A stretch of 64,000 nt of DNA from assembly GCA_938042245.1 (NCBI GenBank), contig CALIRO010000002.1, positions 1 through 64,000 on the forward strand, written 5' to 3'. The notes beneath the pieces were generated by a model that searched no databases, had not been told where the DNA came from, and was given only the letters and a program-made list of their open reading frames with translations. This DNA is from an uncultured Thermoguttaceae bacterium. GTDB lineage: Bacteria; Planctomycetota; Planctomycetia; Pirellulales; Thermoguttaceae. Of this stretch, positions 1 to 9,427 are shown piece by piece. The number at the start of each line of letters is the position of its first letter. The first letter of the stretch is position 1. The position numbers and the translations under genes were made by a program.

Positions 1-2
1 CG

Positions 3-665
3 ATGAGTTGTCCTACCCATCGGCCTGAGGCAAGTCGTTTTCCTGAACAAAGCGCAGAACCGGTCGGGCTGGGGGCCTTGGTGGATCGCCGCCGTTTTTT
101 GGCCGACGGCGTCCGGGCTGCCGGACTGATGCTGCTGGGCGGAGCAGCCGCCGGTTTGGCCGCCCACAACGGAACCAAACAACTTCTGGTCTGGCAGCTC
201 GACCCGGACCTTTGCACCGCCTGCGGCCGATGTGCTACGGAATGTGTCTTGGAGCCATCGGCCGTGAAAGCTGTGCAATTTTATCCACTGTGTGCGATGT
301 GCGATGTCTGCACCGGCTATTTCGACCCCAACCACCGAGAGCGAACCACCGCGGCCGAAAATCAGATCTGCCCCACGGGAGCGATCCGCCGGGTCTTGGT
401 GGCCGAGCAGGCCGGAGTCCCCCGGTTTGAATACCATATTGACGAACGGCTCTGCATCGGCTGCGGCAAATGCGTGGTCGGTTGTGCGATGATGAACGGA
501 TCGCTGTATCTGCAAGTTCGGCATGACCGTTGCGCAAACTGCAACCAGTGCAGCATTGCCCTAGCCTGCCCAGCCCAGGCGTTCCGCCGGGTCCCTGCCA
601 GCCGACCGTATCTACTCAAACGCAAAGCCCAAGCCATCCTAGCTGCCAAGGAACACCGAGGATGA
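3..665 (+). CDS. Tat-exported 4Fe-4S ferredoxin (NapG/MauM-like)
   Basis: A 220-residue electron carrier with sixteen cysteines: 71, 74, 77, 81; 97, 100, 103; 123; 151, 154, 157, 161; 177, 180, 183, 189. That is enough for four [4Fe-4S] clusters, as in NapG, MauM and PsrB/NrfC-type proteins. Residues 29-55 look like a twin-arginine signal (RRRFLADG followed by an Ala/Gly-rich hydrophobic stretch), so the folded protein is probably exported. The stop overlaps the next gene's ATG by 4 bp (ATGA), so the two are translationally coupled. The likely job is passing electrons between the neighbouring membrane polyferredoxin and a periplasmic enzyme. The start is two bases from the window edge, so the ribosome binding site and any upstream operon gene are not visible and a start further upstream cannot be excluded. 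Confidence 0.85.
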   Translation: MSCPTHRPEASRFPEQSAEPVGLGALVDRRRFLADGVRAAGLMLLGGAAAGLAAHNGTKQLLVWQLDPDLCTACGRCATECVLEPSAVKAVQFYPLCAMCDVCTGYFDPNHRERTTAAENQICPTGAIRRVLVAEQAGVPRFEYHIDERLCIGCGKCVVGCAMMNGSLYLQVRHDRCANCNQCSIALACPAQAFRRVPASRPYLLKRKAQAILAAKEHRG

Positions 666-2116
666 GCGGGCCCATACTTGCTTCCCCCGCTGGCCGGAAA
701 CCGGCAGGGCAGATGCTCCTTTTGGGGTGCTGCCAATCGTCGGTCGGCCCTTTGGCCCTGGCTCTTTGCTTTCTGTTTATCTTTACCACCAGTTCCTTTT
801 TAGCTCAGGCCGAGGAACTTTTGGTTCGGCCAGAGATTCCTGGATATCAGACACCGGATTGGCAGGCAGCCTATCAGCGGGCCGCCCCGAAACCGATTTG
901 GCAGGAATGGCTGGATGTGGGCTATGTGGCTGCCGCCTTGGGCATGGCTAGTTGGTTGGCCCTTCGGCGGCGAAGCCAAGCCGGGCTTTTCACGCTAAGC
1001 ATCGTCAGCCTGATCTGGCTTGGCTTTTGGCGCCAAGGGTGTGTGTGTCCAATCGGGGCTATTCAGAATGTGGCCGCCGCCCTGGCCGATCCGGGGTTTG
1101 TTCTGCCTTGGTCCGTGCTAGCGATTTTTCTTTTGCCGATGGTAGCCACTTTGTTTTTCGGCCGGACTTTTTGTGCGGCCGTTTGCCCGTTGGGGGCCAT
1201 TCAGGAATTAGTAGCCCTTCGGCCTGTTCGAGTGCCTACCTGGTTGGAACACGCCCTGAGGCTCATTCCTTACCTGTATTTGGGGTTGGCGGTGGTGTGG
1301 GCAGCTTCGGGGGCTACGTTTTTGATCTGCCAGTATGACCCGTTTGTGAACTTCTTCCGGCTTGGCGGGGACCGGGCCATACTGCTTTTCGGCGCCGGTA
1401 TGCTGCTGGTGGGCGTCTTTGTGGGCCGACCGTATTGCCGATTCTTGTGCCCCTACGGAGCGATTCTTGCCCTTTTGTCCAAATGTTCAAAATGGCACGT
1501 CTCCATCGCCCCCGAGCCGTGCATCAATTGCCGACTGTGTGAGGACGCTTGTCCCTATGGAGCGATCCAGCCGCCTAATGCCCCGCTGGAACCGGCCCAG
1601 CGCCCAACAGCTCGCAATCGTTTGGCCGTCATGCTGCTGGCGCTGCCGGTGCTTATTGCCGTCGGAGCCGGTTTGGGAACCCTACTAAATCGAGCCTTGT
1701 CTTGGATGCACCCCAGCGTGCGACTTGCCGAGCAGCTCCGCCTGGAAGAAACAGCCCATGCCCAGGGGATTCCCTTCCCGACCACGCAGGCCCTCGAAGC
1801 CTTCCGAATGCATGGCCGATCCAAAGGAGAGCTTTATGCGGAGGCCCTCCGATGGCGACGGTGGTTCGGTTGGGCGGGAATGCTGTTGGGGGCATGGATA
1901 GGCCTGGTGGTGGGAATCAAATTGGTCCATTTATCCATGTATCCCCATCGACCGGACTACCAGGCGGATCGCGCGTGGTGCGTCTCCTGTGGGCGCTGTT
2001 TCTGGTACTGCCCACTGGAACACGTGCGCCGGGGTTGGATCCGAGACCTTGCCGAGCTGGTGCCTCCGGATCGCCTGGCGCAGCCGCCCACCTCGCCTCA
2101 GCCGCCGAAGGAATAG
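662..2116 (+). CDS. Membrane polyferredoxin, NapH/YccM-like 4Fe-4S protein
   Basis: A 484-residue membrane protein with several hydrophobic segments (an N-terminal one ending before QAEELL, then pairs around residues 95-180, 205-270, 335-355 and 415-435). Three CxxxCP-type motifs (CVCPIGAI, CAAVCPLGAI, CRFLCPYGAI) sit at membrane boundaries as in NapH. A classical cluster (CINCRLCEDACPYGAI) and a C-terminal one (CVSCGRCFWYCP) follow. NapH-family proteins move electrons from quinol to an exported ferredoxin, which fits the coupled gene just upstream. I chose ATG 662 because it overlaps that gene's stop; an in-frame start at 530 would run deep into the neighbour. The physiological acceptor is not visible. 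Confidence 0.85.
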   Translation: MSGPILASPAGRKPAGQMLLLGCCQSSVGPLALALCFLFIFTTSSFLAQAEELLVRPEIPGYQTPDWQAAYQRAAPKPIWQEWLDVGYVAAALGMASWLALRRRSQAGLFTLSIVSLIWLGFWRQGCVCPIGAIQNVAAALADPGFVLPWSVLAIFLLPMVATLFFGRTFCAAVCPLGAIQELVALRPVRVPTWLEHALRLIPYLYLGLAVVWAASGATFLICQYDPFVNFFRLGGDRAILLFGAGMLLVGVFVGRPYCRFLCPYGAILALLSKCSKWHVSIAPEPCINCRLCEDACPYGAIQPPNAPLEPAQRPTARNRLAVMLLALPVLIAVGAGLGTLLNRALSWMHPSVRLAEQLRLEETAHAQGIPFPTTQALEAFRMHGRSKGELYAEALRWRRWFGWAGMLLGAWIGLVVGIKLVHLSMYPHRPDYQADRAWCVSCGRCFWYCPLEHVRRGWIRDLAELVPPDRLAQPPTSPQPPKE

Positions 2117-2289
2117 GCCGGCGGAGCCGAAAGCACAGGCGGGTGCTGGACCCCTACACCTCTGCCCGCGGAGGGGAGAAAATTTCCCCCTCACCCTAGC
2201 CCTCTCCCGCCCTGGGGAGAGGGGATTTGTTAGCATCTGCTCACCGCAAAAAAATCGCCTCTCCCGTGGACGGGAGAGGGAGGTGCGTT
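2117..2289. repeat. Convergent spacer with paired CTCTCCC/GGGAGAG palindromes
   Basis: Between two convergent genes lie two strong palindromes: about 2201-2222 (CCTCTCCC...GGGAGAGGG type) and about 2262-2280 (CCTCTCCCGTGGACGGGAGAGG). The first follows a CCCTCACCCTAGC stretch. Related palindromes lie inside the sulfatase gene (5466-5625) and at 56944-56985, so this is a dispersed repeat. At RNA level either could act as a bidirectional terminator for the convergent genes; that role is inference. Confidence 0.6.
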
Positions 2290-5200
2290 TTAGGGCGCCG
2301 GTTTGGCGGCGGTGGGTTTTCGTGGGGATTGGACCTTGGCGCCGGGGCCGTAGGGGATTGCACCCCGAGGGCCAACCTCGTAGCCCCACCGGCGTAAGTA
2401 GTCCTGACGAGGCCGAAAATCCTCGCCGATCGCCTTTAACAATGCCTGCAACCGTTGGTCCAACTCCGCCTGCAACTGGGCAAACTGCGGCTGGCCGACC
2501 AAGTTTTTCATTTGATAGGGATCGGTTTCGTCGTCAAATAGGAGCCAAGGGCCGTTCAGGTCTCGAACATAAGTATATCGGCTGGTACGGAGGCCTCGGT
2601 ATTCTTTGCCCTCGAAGTTGTCGGCAAACGGCGCCACATTCATGATGAGCACTGCCCGATCTGGGCGCTCTGGCCCGCCGCGGAGGAGTTCGGAGAGGTC
2701 TTCGCCTTCGACGGTTTTGGGTACGTCGAGGCCGGCCAAAGTCAACAGCGTCGGCATCAGGTCCACCGTGCTGATAGGTGTACGAATGATCTTTCCCTGG
2801 CGACCGTGCAGGCCCGGCCAACGGATCAAAAGCGGGACCCGCACCGACTCATCATAGGGGACCTGTTTCCGATAGGGTGGCAAGGCCTGGCTGCCAAGCA
2901 TTTCGCCATGGTCTGAGGTGAACACTAGGATGGTTCGGTCGGCCAGGCCGGTCTCCTCCAACGCCGCTACAATCTGGCCGACACATCGGTCCAGGGCGGC
3001 ACAGTGGCCGTAGTAACCAGCCGCCTCTTGGCGAAGTTTTTCGGTCTGCATTTCCGGCGGCACATTAGGCGGAAACTGGATCTTCTCCGGCGGGCAAAGG
3101 GCCTGGCAATCTGGGGGGGCCGTGTGGTGGGGAAAATGGGGCGGTCCATAGGAGACAAATAAAAAGAAAGGTTCGCCTTGCCGAGCCGACCGCCGAAGAT
3201 ACTCCACCGCCGCCTGGGTCTGAGCAAAGGCGTCGTAGCCTTCCCAAAACTGTTTCTGGGGGTTCTGGCCGGTGTAATAATGAGACTTAAGATAATTATG
3301 ATCACATTCTGCCGCCATCCAAAACTGGAATCCTTGCCGACGTTCCGGCGGGATGTAGGCGTCTCGGCCATGGCCGTCCAGGTGCCATTTGCCGATGTAG
3401 GCGGTTCGGTAGCCGGCCTGCTGGAATAGTTCCGCCAGGGTAAGCTCTTCATCCGGCAGATATAGGTCGTTCATGAACATGCCGGTGGTGGTGGGAAACC
3501 TGCCGGTCAGCAGGGCGGCCCGATACGGCGTGCATACCGGACAGACCGAGATGGCCCGATCAAACCGGATGCTCTGCCGGGAAAGCCGATCCAGGTTCGG
3601 TGTGTGTACATTGGGATCGCCTTCCCAAGGCGCTGCTTTGGCCCGCCATTGGTCCGTCAGCAGAAACACGAGGTTTGGTTTGGAAGATGAATTTTTATCG
3701 GCCGGTCGATTGTCGCTGGAAGGCGTTGCCTGGTGCTGGACAGGCGTAGATGGCGGTAGAACCGAGGAGGTTGGTTTGGCCGACTTGGGCCGGGCTTTGG
3801 GTTTGGGTTGAAGTTCTTCCGGCGGCAGATTTCGTTTGGCGTCTTGTTGAAACTGCTCCCAAAGCTGGTTCCAGAGGGTTTCCAGCTGCTGGGCTTTTTC
3901 TGGGTGTTGAGAGAGGAGGTTTTTGGTTTCGCCGCGGTCGTCAGCCAGGTTATAAAGTTCCCAGGGATCGCCGCGGGCGGCCACCAGTTTCCAATCGCCC
4001 ACTCGGATGGCCCGATGGCCTTCGTGCAGGAACCAGAAATAGTCATGTTGGACCGTGCCGTCTTTTTCGAAAAGAGGCCGGAGGCTTTTTCCTGGCAGCG
4101 GCGGCCGTGCCTGCCCCTGCCACTCCTCCGGCACGGGGATGCCCGCAAGCTCCAAAACAGTAGGAAACACGTCGATAAAATGGACCGGCGTATGCCGAAG
4201 TTCACCGGCTGCTCGAATTCCTGCCGGCCAGTGCACCACCAGCGGGGTGGCAATGCCGCCTTCGTGGACCCAGACCTTATGTCGGCGAAATGGGGTGTTG
4301 GAGGCGCTGGACCAGCCGGGCCCCAGGCATAGAAAAGTTTGTCCACTCCCCGGCGGCGCTTTCGGGTCATGGCCGTCGCCCCGGACCATGATCTCCGCAC
4401 TGGCCCCGTTATCCGAGGCAAATAAAATCAGCGTATTCTCCCAGGCGTCCATTTTGCGAAGTTGTTCGAGCACCTGGCCGATCGCCTCGTCCATCAGATG
4501 GACCATAGCCGCATGGATGGCCATTTTGGCGGCCTGAAAGCGCTGTTGCTCGGCCGTAAGCTCCTGCCAGGCAAGAGGCCGGTTCACCTCGCCCGGGCCA
4601 AGAATCTTCATGGCATCTGGAAATGGGTACGGTGGACCAAGCTCCCGCTCCATCGGCGGCGGATCATGCCGAACCAAACCCATTTGCCGAAGCCGTTGGC
4701 CCCGCTCCTGTTGGATCTGGTTCCAGCCCACTGCGTACCGCTCCACATAGCGGGCCACCACCTCTTGCGGCGCATGAAGCGGAAAATGCGGAGCAGTAAA
4801 GCACAGATACAAGAAAAACGGCCGGTCCTGGTACTTCTGCTGGTGCTCCTGCAAGTATTTGACGGCATATTGAGCAATGGCCGAGGTGGCGTAGTAACCG
4901 TCTTCCGGTCCAGGCTGGGGCAGGGGCCGATCGTCTTCTAAGTGGTTCTTCGGAGCAAAGAAGCGATTGTGATCTTCCAGAAGGTAGCTATGGTCGAAGC
5001 CGCCGGCCAAAGGTGAACCGTCGATATGCCATTTGCCGCTGTGATAGCAGCGATAGCCGTGCTGGCGAAGGAGTTCGGAAAGCAGCGGGGCCCAGGTGGG
5101 GCGGCGTCCTTGATTGCCGCTTCGGACGCCCGGAACCGTATCCCGCCGAACTTGCTGGGCATAATAGCCGGTCATAATGGCGGCCCTTGAAGGCCAGCAC

Positions 5201-7266
5201 CGGCCCGTATTGTAACATTGGGTAAACCGAAGTCCACCGGCAGCCAACCGATCCAGATGGGGCGTCTCGATCTCTCCGCCATACCAGCCCAGATCGGAAT
5301 AGCCCATGTCATCGGCTAGGATGATGAGCACATTCGGCCTGGACGCCGTGTTGGCAGAGCGAACCGGCTCAGACGGTTTGGAGGATGGCTGATCGGCCGG
5401 TACGTTTTCCGAGGCAGAAGCCAGATTGGTTTGGGGAAGCTGCTGGGCCAATCCAACCGATCCGCCTCTCCCCTGGCGGGAGAGGTCGGCTGAGCCGAAG
5501 GCGAAGCCGGGTGAGGGGGTATAGCACACCGCCTCCGTCAGGAAGCAGCTTTCCTGGAGGCCAACCTCAGCCTCCTTCTCCCTCACCCCTGCCCCTCTCC
5601 TGCCGAGGGGAGCGGGGGGAAATAGAGAGGTTTTCGTCTCCGGGGCCGGTTTAGGACCTACTTTAGGCTTTGGTTTAGGTTTCGGTTTTTCTGGCTTGGG
5701 TACGACGTCGTTCATCAGGCGGCGCCACTGTTGCATCCGGTCGATGTCGGCTTGGGAGGCTGTTTGCGGCTGAAACTTCGAGGGATCCAGGTCGATATAC
5801 AACGCCCGGTGGAGGGAGGGATCGAAGTTTGGATTCGGCGTATTCTCTTGGGCGCCGATCTGTTTGCGCCAGGTGTCTAGTGCCTGTCGGAGCCGATCGG
5901 CCAATTCGGGCATCTTGTCGGCCAGGTTGTGGGTTTCGCCGGGATCTTGATCGAGGTTATAGAGTTCCAGTTGGCCGGTTTCGTATGGTTGGATGAGTTT
6001 CCAGGGGCCTTGGCGTACTGCGCCGCCGGGCCTGCCACCCTGGTTGGTATAATGCGGCATATGCCAGAAAAGCAGTCGGCCAAGGGTGTCTGAATCGGTA
6101 CCAGATGGCCAGCGGGCCGTTTGTCCAGAAGCAGCCGGCTGGGAAGAGCGGCTCGGCGAAGCGCCCCCGGAAACATCCCCTGAAATATCGCTTCCGGTCG
6201 GGCAAAGCAGATGGGCCATGCTCTGGCCGTCCAGGTCCTTCGGCACCGGCAGGCGCAGCAAGTCCAAAAGCGTGGGGACCCAATCGGTATGGATCATAGG
6301 TTCATGGATCAGTTTGCCCGCTGGTACCCGGCCAGGCCAACGGACAATCAGCGGCACCCGAAGCCCACCCTCATACAGGTAGCCTTTGCCCGCCCGATAG
6401 GGGCCGTTGTGGGTGATCAGCCGATGCGGCCCCTCCGGCACATGTAAGCCGCCATTATCCGAAGTGAAGATGACGATGGTGCGCTCGGCCAGTCCAAGGC
6501 GATCCAAAGTCCCCAGCAGTCGGCCCACCGTATCGTCCAACGTTTCGATCAGGGCGGCATAGACCGGCTCGAAGGCCTTGGCGTTTTTTTCGATCAGGGC
6601 TTGCCGAGCCGTATAGGGAATATGCGGCGTATTATGCGCAAGATAAAGGAAAAAGGGGCGGTCTCGGTTGGCCCGGATGAACTGCTCGGCAGCGGCGGTC
6701 AGATCGTATTCCCCTTTGCCGCCCTCGGTTTCTGAAGGAACAGTGTTCGCTTTCCCAGGATGAACAAAATCAAATCCTTGCTCGGCGGGACCGAATCCTT
6801 GGCCGCCCAGGTGCCACTTGCCGATGCAGGCGGTGGCATAACCGGCCTGTTTGAGCCGTTCGGCCAAGGTGATCTCTTCCAAGGGCAGTTGCATGGCAAT
6901 TTTCGGATGAAGGAGCTTTTGCGATGGCGCATCGGGCCGACCGGGCAGAAACGTCGTCAGGTGCAATCGGGCTGGGTCTTTGCCGGTCAATAGGGCTGCT
7001 CGGCTGGGCGAACAAACCGGCGAGGCCGCATAGGCATTGGTAAACCGCAGGCCCTGCGATGCCAACCGGTCCAAATGCGGCGTGCGATGCTCTGACCGGC
7101 CATAACAGGCCAAATCATATACGCCAAGGTCATCAGCCAGGATAAAGACGATGTTGGGCAGATCGGCCGGTCGGGAGCCATCGGCCGGTTCACCGGCAGA
7201 TGAACTTTGTACATCTAATACCAACACCACCCAAGTTACCGCCCACAAGTTCAGGGATCGTCGCAT
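2290..7266 (-). CDS. Secreted triple-domain sulfatase (three alkaline-phosphatase-fold domains)
   Basis: A 1658-residue protein made of three complete sulfatase domains, each with its own formylglycine motif: CSPSR at Cys85, CWPSR at about Cys690 and CTPYR at about Cys1245. Each also has the N-terminal metal motif (ILADDLG, ILADDMG, LLTDQWR) and a later SDNG or SDHG metal motif. Typical sulfatases are 450-600 residues, so this equals three fused enzymes. A signal peptide lies in residues 1-24. ATG 7266 is preceded by AGGAGG with 8-base spacing, which favours it over upstream in-frame starts. Linker 1 (about residues 545-640) is Lys/Pro-rich followed by translated repeat DNA; linker 2 is also Lys/Pro-rich. 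The role is probably stepwise desulfation of a sulfated glycan outside the cytoplasm. No formylglycine-generating enzyme gene is in the window. A frameshift-free triple fusion is unusual but the reading frame is clean. Confidence 0.9.
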   Translation of the reverse strand: MRRSLNLWAVTWVVLVLDVQSSSAGEPADGSRPADLPNIVFILADDLGVYDLACYGRSEHRTPHLDRLASQGLRFTNAYAASPVCSPSRAALLTGKDPARLHLTTFLPGRPDAPSQKLLHPKIAMQLPLEEITLAERLKQAGYATACIGKWHLGGQGFGPAEQGFDFVHPGKANTVPSETEGGKGEYDLTAAAEQFIRANRDRPFFLYLAHNTPHIPYTARQALIEKNAKAFEPVYAALIETLDDTVGRLLGTLDRLGLAERTIVIFTSDNGGLHVPEGPHRLITHNGPYRAGKGYLYEGGLRVPLIVRWPGRVPAGKLIHEPMIHTDWVPTLLDLLRLPVPKDLDGQSMAHLLCPTGSDISGDVSGGASPSRSSQPAASGQTARWPSGTDSDTLGRLLFWHMPHYTNQGGRPGGAVRQGPWKLIQPYETGQLELYNLDQDPGETHNLADKMPELADRLRQALDTWRKQIGAQENTPNPNFDPSLHRALYIDLDPSKFQPQTASQADIDRMQQWRRLMNDVVPKPEKPKPKPKPKVGPKPAPETKTSLFPPAPLGRRGAGVREKEAEVGLQESCFLTEAVCYTPSPGFAFGSADLSRQGRGGSVGLAQQLPQTNLASASENVPADQPSSKPSEPVRSANTASRPNVLIILADDMGYSDLGWYGGEIETPHLDRLAAGGLRFTQCYNTGRCWPSRAAIMTGYYAQQVRRDTVPGVRSGNQGRRPTWAPLLSELLRQHGYRCYHSGKWHIDGSPLAGGFDHSYLLEDHNRFFAPKNHLEDDRPLPQPGPEDGYYATSAIAQYAVKYLQEHQQKYQDRPFFLYLCFTAPHFPLHAPQEVVARYVERYAVGWNQIQQERGQRLRQMGLVRHDPPPMERELGPPYPFPDAMKILGPGEVNRPLAWQELTAEQQRFQAAKMAIHAAMVHLMDEAIGQVLEQLRKMDAWENTLILFASDNGASAEIMVRGDGHDPKAPPGSGQTFLCLGPGWSSASNTPFRRHKVWVHEGGIATPLVVHWPAGIRAAGELRHTPVHFIDVFPTVLELAGIPVPEEWQGQARPPLPGKSLRPLFEKDGTVQHDYFWFLHEGHRAIRVGDWKLVAARGDPWELYNLADDRGETKNLLSQHPEKAQQLETLWNQLWEQFQQDAKRNLPPEELQPKPKARPKSAKPTSSVLPPSTPVQHQATPSSDNRPADKNSSSKPNLVFLLTDQWRAKAAPWEGDPNVHTPNLDRLSRQSIRFDRAISVCPVCTPYRAALLTGRFPTTTGMFMNDLYLPDEELTLAELFQQAGYRTAYIGKWHLDGHGRDAYIPPERRQGFQFWMAAECDHNYLKSHYYTGQNPQKQFWEGYDAFAQTQAAVEYLRRSARQGEPFFLFVSYGPPHFPHHTAPPDCQALCPPEKIQFPPNVPPEMQTEKLRQEAAGYYGHCAALDRCVGQIVAALEETGLADRTILVFTSDHGEMLGSQALPPYRKQVPYDESVRVPLLIRWPGLHGRQGKIIRTPISTVDLMPTLLTLAGLDVPKTVEGEDLSELLRGGPERPDRAVLIMNVAPFADNFEGKEYRGLRTSRYTYVRDLNGPWLLFDDETDPYQMKNLVGQPQFAQLQAELDQRLQALLKAIGEDFRPRQDYLRRWGYEVGPRGAIPYGPGAKVQSPRKPTAAKPAP
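5460..5640. repeat. Palindromic repeat inserted in frame in the sulfatase gene
   Basis: Two palindromes bracket this segment: 5466-5486 (CCTCTCCC-CTGG-CGGGAGAGG) and about 5588-5618 (CCCCTCTCCTGCCGAGGGGAG). The first runs on into GAGCCGAAGGCGAAGCCGGGTGAGGG and the second is preceded by CCCTCACCCCTG, the same arrangement as the non-coding repeat at 2117-2289. It is read in frame and supplies most of the linker between sulfatase domains 1 and 2. Confidence 0.65.
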
Positions 7267-7437
7267 TGCAGAATCCTCCTTCCTACCAAGCGAATCTCTC
7301 TCCTGCAAAGCAAATTGCTCCCCCAACCTTTGCGCCATGATACCTAGCCCGGTAGAATGGCGAAAGATGGCAGAGGCGCGCAAAAACCTGCGGCGTTTGC
7401 CGGGAACATATAGGGTGATCGAGAAACAGTTTAATTA

Positions 7438-7444
7438 AGGAGGC
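7438..7444 (+). promoter_or_regulatory. Strong ribosome binding site (AAGGAGG)
   Basis: A perfect AAGGAGG lies six bases before ATG 7450 and fixes the start of the Gfo/Idh-type gene. The divergent sulfatase gene has its own AGGAGG, so the 183 bp spacer 7267-7449 must hold two promoters. I could not identify -35/-10 boxes in it with confidence. Confidence 0.75.
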
Positions 7445-7449
7445 CCCAG

Positions 7450-8781
7450 ATGCAACAGATCGGTAGGGACAGGGGAAAATCCCCAACAGATCGGCTGAGC
7501 CGACGTCGCTACCTGGAGGTTACGGCAGCAGGAGCGGCGGCGGGGGCGACGATGTTGGGTGGATTGCCGTTGGAGCGGGCTGTGCATGCTCAGGGAAGCC
7601 AGATCATTAAGCTTGGCCTGATTGGTTGCGGCGGGCGGGGAACCGGCGCTGCAGCCGACGCCCTCCGCGCTGATCCGCACACTAAACTGGTCGCCATGGG
7701 CGACGTGTTTCGGGATAGGCTCCAGGCCAGCCGACGCAGTCTCCAAACGCTTTTCGGCGATCGGGTGGATACGCCGGAAGAGCGGTGCTTTTTGGGCTTT
7801 GACGCCTACCGGTATGTGATTGAATGTTCTGATGTGGTTCTGCTGGCTCTGCCGACCTTTTTCCATCCGCATTATCTGAAGGCGGCCGTCGAAGCGGGCC
7901 GACACGTCTTTTGCGAAAAGATCCATGCCGTCGATGCCCCCGGGGTGCGGATGGTCTTGGAGGCGGCGGAATTGGCCCGAAACAAAGGGCTTTCCATTGT
8001 TTCGGGCTTGGCCTGGCGATATGATACAGGCGTACAGGAAACCATGAAACGCATCCACGACGGCGCCATTGGCCAAATCGTGGCGATCGAAGAAATCTGC
8101 AACACCGGGTTTTTGCGCTCTGTGCCAAGGCGGCCGGAGTGGACCGAAATGGAGTATCAACTGCGGGATTGGTATAACTTTTTCTGGCTGGCCTGCGACC
8201 TGCCGGGGTTAAACATGGTGCATAATTTGGACAAGGCGGCCTGGGCCATGCATGACGAGCCGCCGCTGCGCTGCTGGGGCATGGGCGGTCGGCAAGCCCG
8301 CATCGGCCCCCAGTACGGCGACGCCTGGGATCATTTTGCCGCCGTGTTTGAATACCCCAACGGCGTAAAACTTTTCGGCTATTGCCGACAACAAGACGGC
8401 ACGGCCACCGAAATCTCCGACCGATTCTACGGCACCGAAGGCCGATGCGACCTTTTGCGGAATCGCATCGAAGGAAAGGTGAAATGGCAGTACCAAGGGC
8501 CACCGTGCAACCGGTTTGAACAGGAACAGGCGGCCCTGCTTCGGTCGATCCGCACTGGCCAGCCGATCAACAACGGCCTTTACATGGCCCGGAGCAGCCT
8601 GATGGCCATTATGATGACCTGGGCGGGTTATACAGGACAGGTGATCACCTGGGAGCAGGCCATGGCGTCCAATCGGGTGATTGCTCCGAAGCGGCTTGCG
8701 CTGGACGCCGATCCGCCGACCAAACCGGACGCCCAAGGCAACTACCCCATGCCTACGCCCGGGCTCACCCGATTTGAGTAA
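7450..8781 (+). CDS. Tat-exported Gfo/Idh/MocA-family oxidoreductase
   Basis: A 443-residue predicted NAD(P)-dependent oxidoreductase. Residues 17-50 form a twin-arginine signal (SRRRYLEVTAAGA, then a hydrophobic stretch and a VHAQ cleavage region). The Rossmann motif GLIGCGGRGTG follows. The usual EKP lysine motif is present as CEKIHA, with Ile in place of Pro. Such exported members are common in planctomycetes. By analogy with related 3-keto-glycoside systems they may oxidise or isomerise sugars in the periplasm with a tightly bound cofactor; that is inference. The gene is divergent from the triple sulfatase and may share its regulatory region. The conserved C-terminal GFO/IDH-type alpha/beta domain continues to the end with no truncation. 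Confidence 0.85.
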   Translation: MQQIGRDRGKSPTDRLSRRRYLEVTAAGAAAGATMLGGLPLERAVHAQGSQIIKLGLIGCGGRGTGAAADALRADPHTKLVAMGDVFRDRLQASRRSLQTLFGDRVDTPEERCFLGFDAYRYVIECSDVVLLALPTFFHPHYLKAAVEAGRHVFCEKIHAVDAPGVRMVLEAAELARNKGLSIVSGLAWRYDTGVQETMKRIHDGAIGQIVAIEEICNTGFLRSVPRRPEWTEMEYQLRDWYNFFWLACDLPGLNMVHNLDKAAWAMHDEPPLRCWGMGGRQARIGPQYGDAWDHFAAVFEYPNGVKLFGYCRQQDGTATEISDRFYGTEGRCDLLRNRIEGKVKWQYQGPPCNRFEQEQAALLRSIRTGQPINNGLYMARSSLMAIMMTWAGYTGQVITWEQAMASNRVIAPKRLALDADPPTKPDAQGNYPMPTPGLTRFE

Positions 8782-9427
8782 TCATCCGTTGGGAGCCGTT
8801 CGGCCGTTTGGGGTGAGTTTGCGCTTTTTTTGTGACAAGCCGCCCTTCTCCTTGCTGCAAAGCGGCTGGCCTGGTTTTTTGGGGCAACTTCGGCCGTGCA
8901 GGTTTCTTTGGGCTACTTGTTGTTTGGAACCTCTGAATAATTCGAAAGAATTATTTTTACACTATTTCGGAGCCTCCGCCAACAGCCCCAGCAGATAGTG
9001 GCACTGCCCACATTAGACTCAGTATATAGTGCCCAGCAATGGGACCGATAGGCAAAGGAATAGATCAAATGTTCATAAGTCTCATGTGATGTTCAGGGTT
9101 TTGGAGAGCTTCCTGTTTTTCTGGAACCTGCCGACAGGACAAACTTGCCTTGTCACCGCCGCTGGATTGCGAGCTTTGGCGGCATGGACAACAAAGAGGC
9201 AGCTTTCGGTTAAATTCGTGTCGTCTTCGCCTTCGGGATTGCTGTTGCTTCTATTTTACCTGTTTGGAGACTGCCTGGCTGAGACCATGGTTAAGCGGTG
9301 GTAACCGATTGGCGTTAAGACAGGATAGGAACCGGGGGAGGGCATTCTGGGTGTAGGACTCATTGGGTTAGGAGAGTTGGTCTTTTCGAGCCTTTGGGTG
9401 GAGTGGGGTTTAGGGCCAAAAGAGTTT
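8782..9427. other. Non-coding spacer between convergent genes
   Basis: This 646 bp stretch lies between the convergent oxidoreductase and radical SAM genes. It contains one copy of the MITE-like family A (8926-9113). I see no convincing gene in the rest: short open frames there lack ribosome binding sites and any recognisable protein pattern. Confidence 0.6.
8926..9113 (+). mobile_element. MITE-like element, family A copy 1
   Basis: A 188 bp element starting GGAACCTCTGAATAATTC and ending GGTTTTGGAGAGCTTCC. The ends are imperfect inverted repeats (GGAAxCTCTGxAxAATxC). A 5 bp direct repeat TGTTT flanks it exactly (8921-8925 and 9114-9118), which looks like a target-site duplication. It matches the reverse complement of 53090-53279 along its whole length by eye, and shares both ends with 30698-30881 and 44853-45041. 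It has no coding capacity, so a transposase would have to act in trans. Confidence 0.8.
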
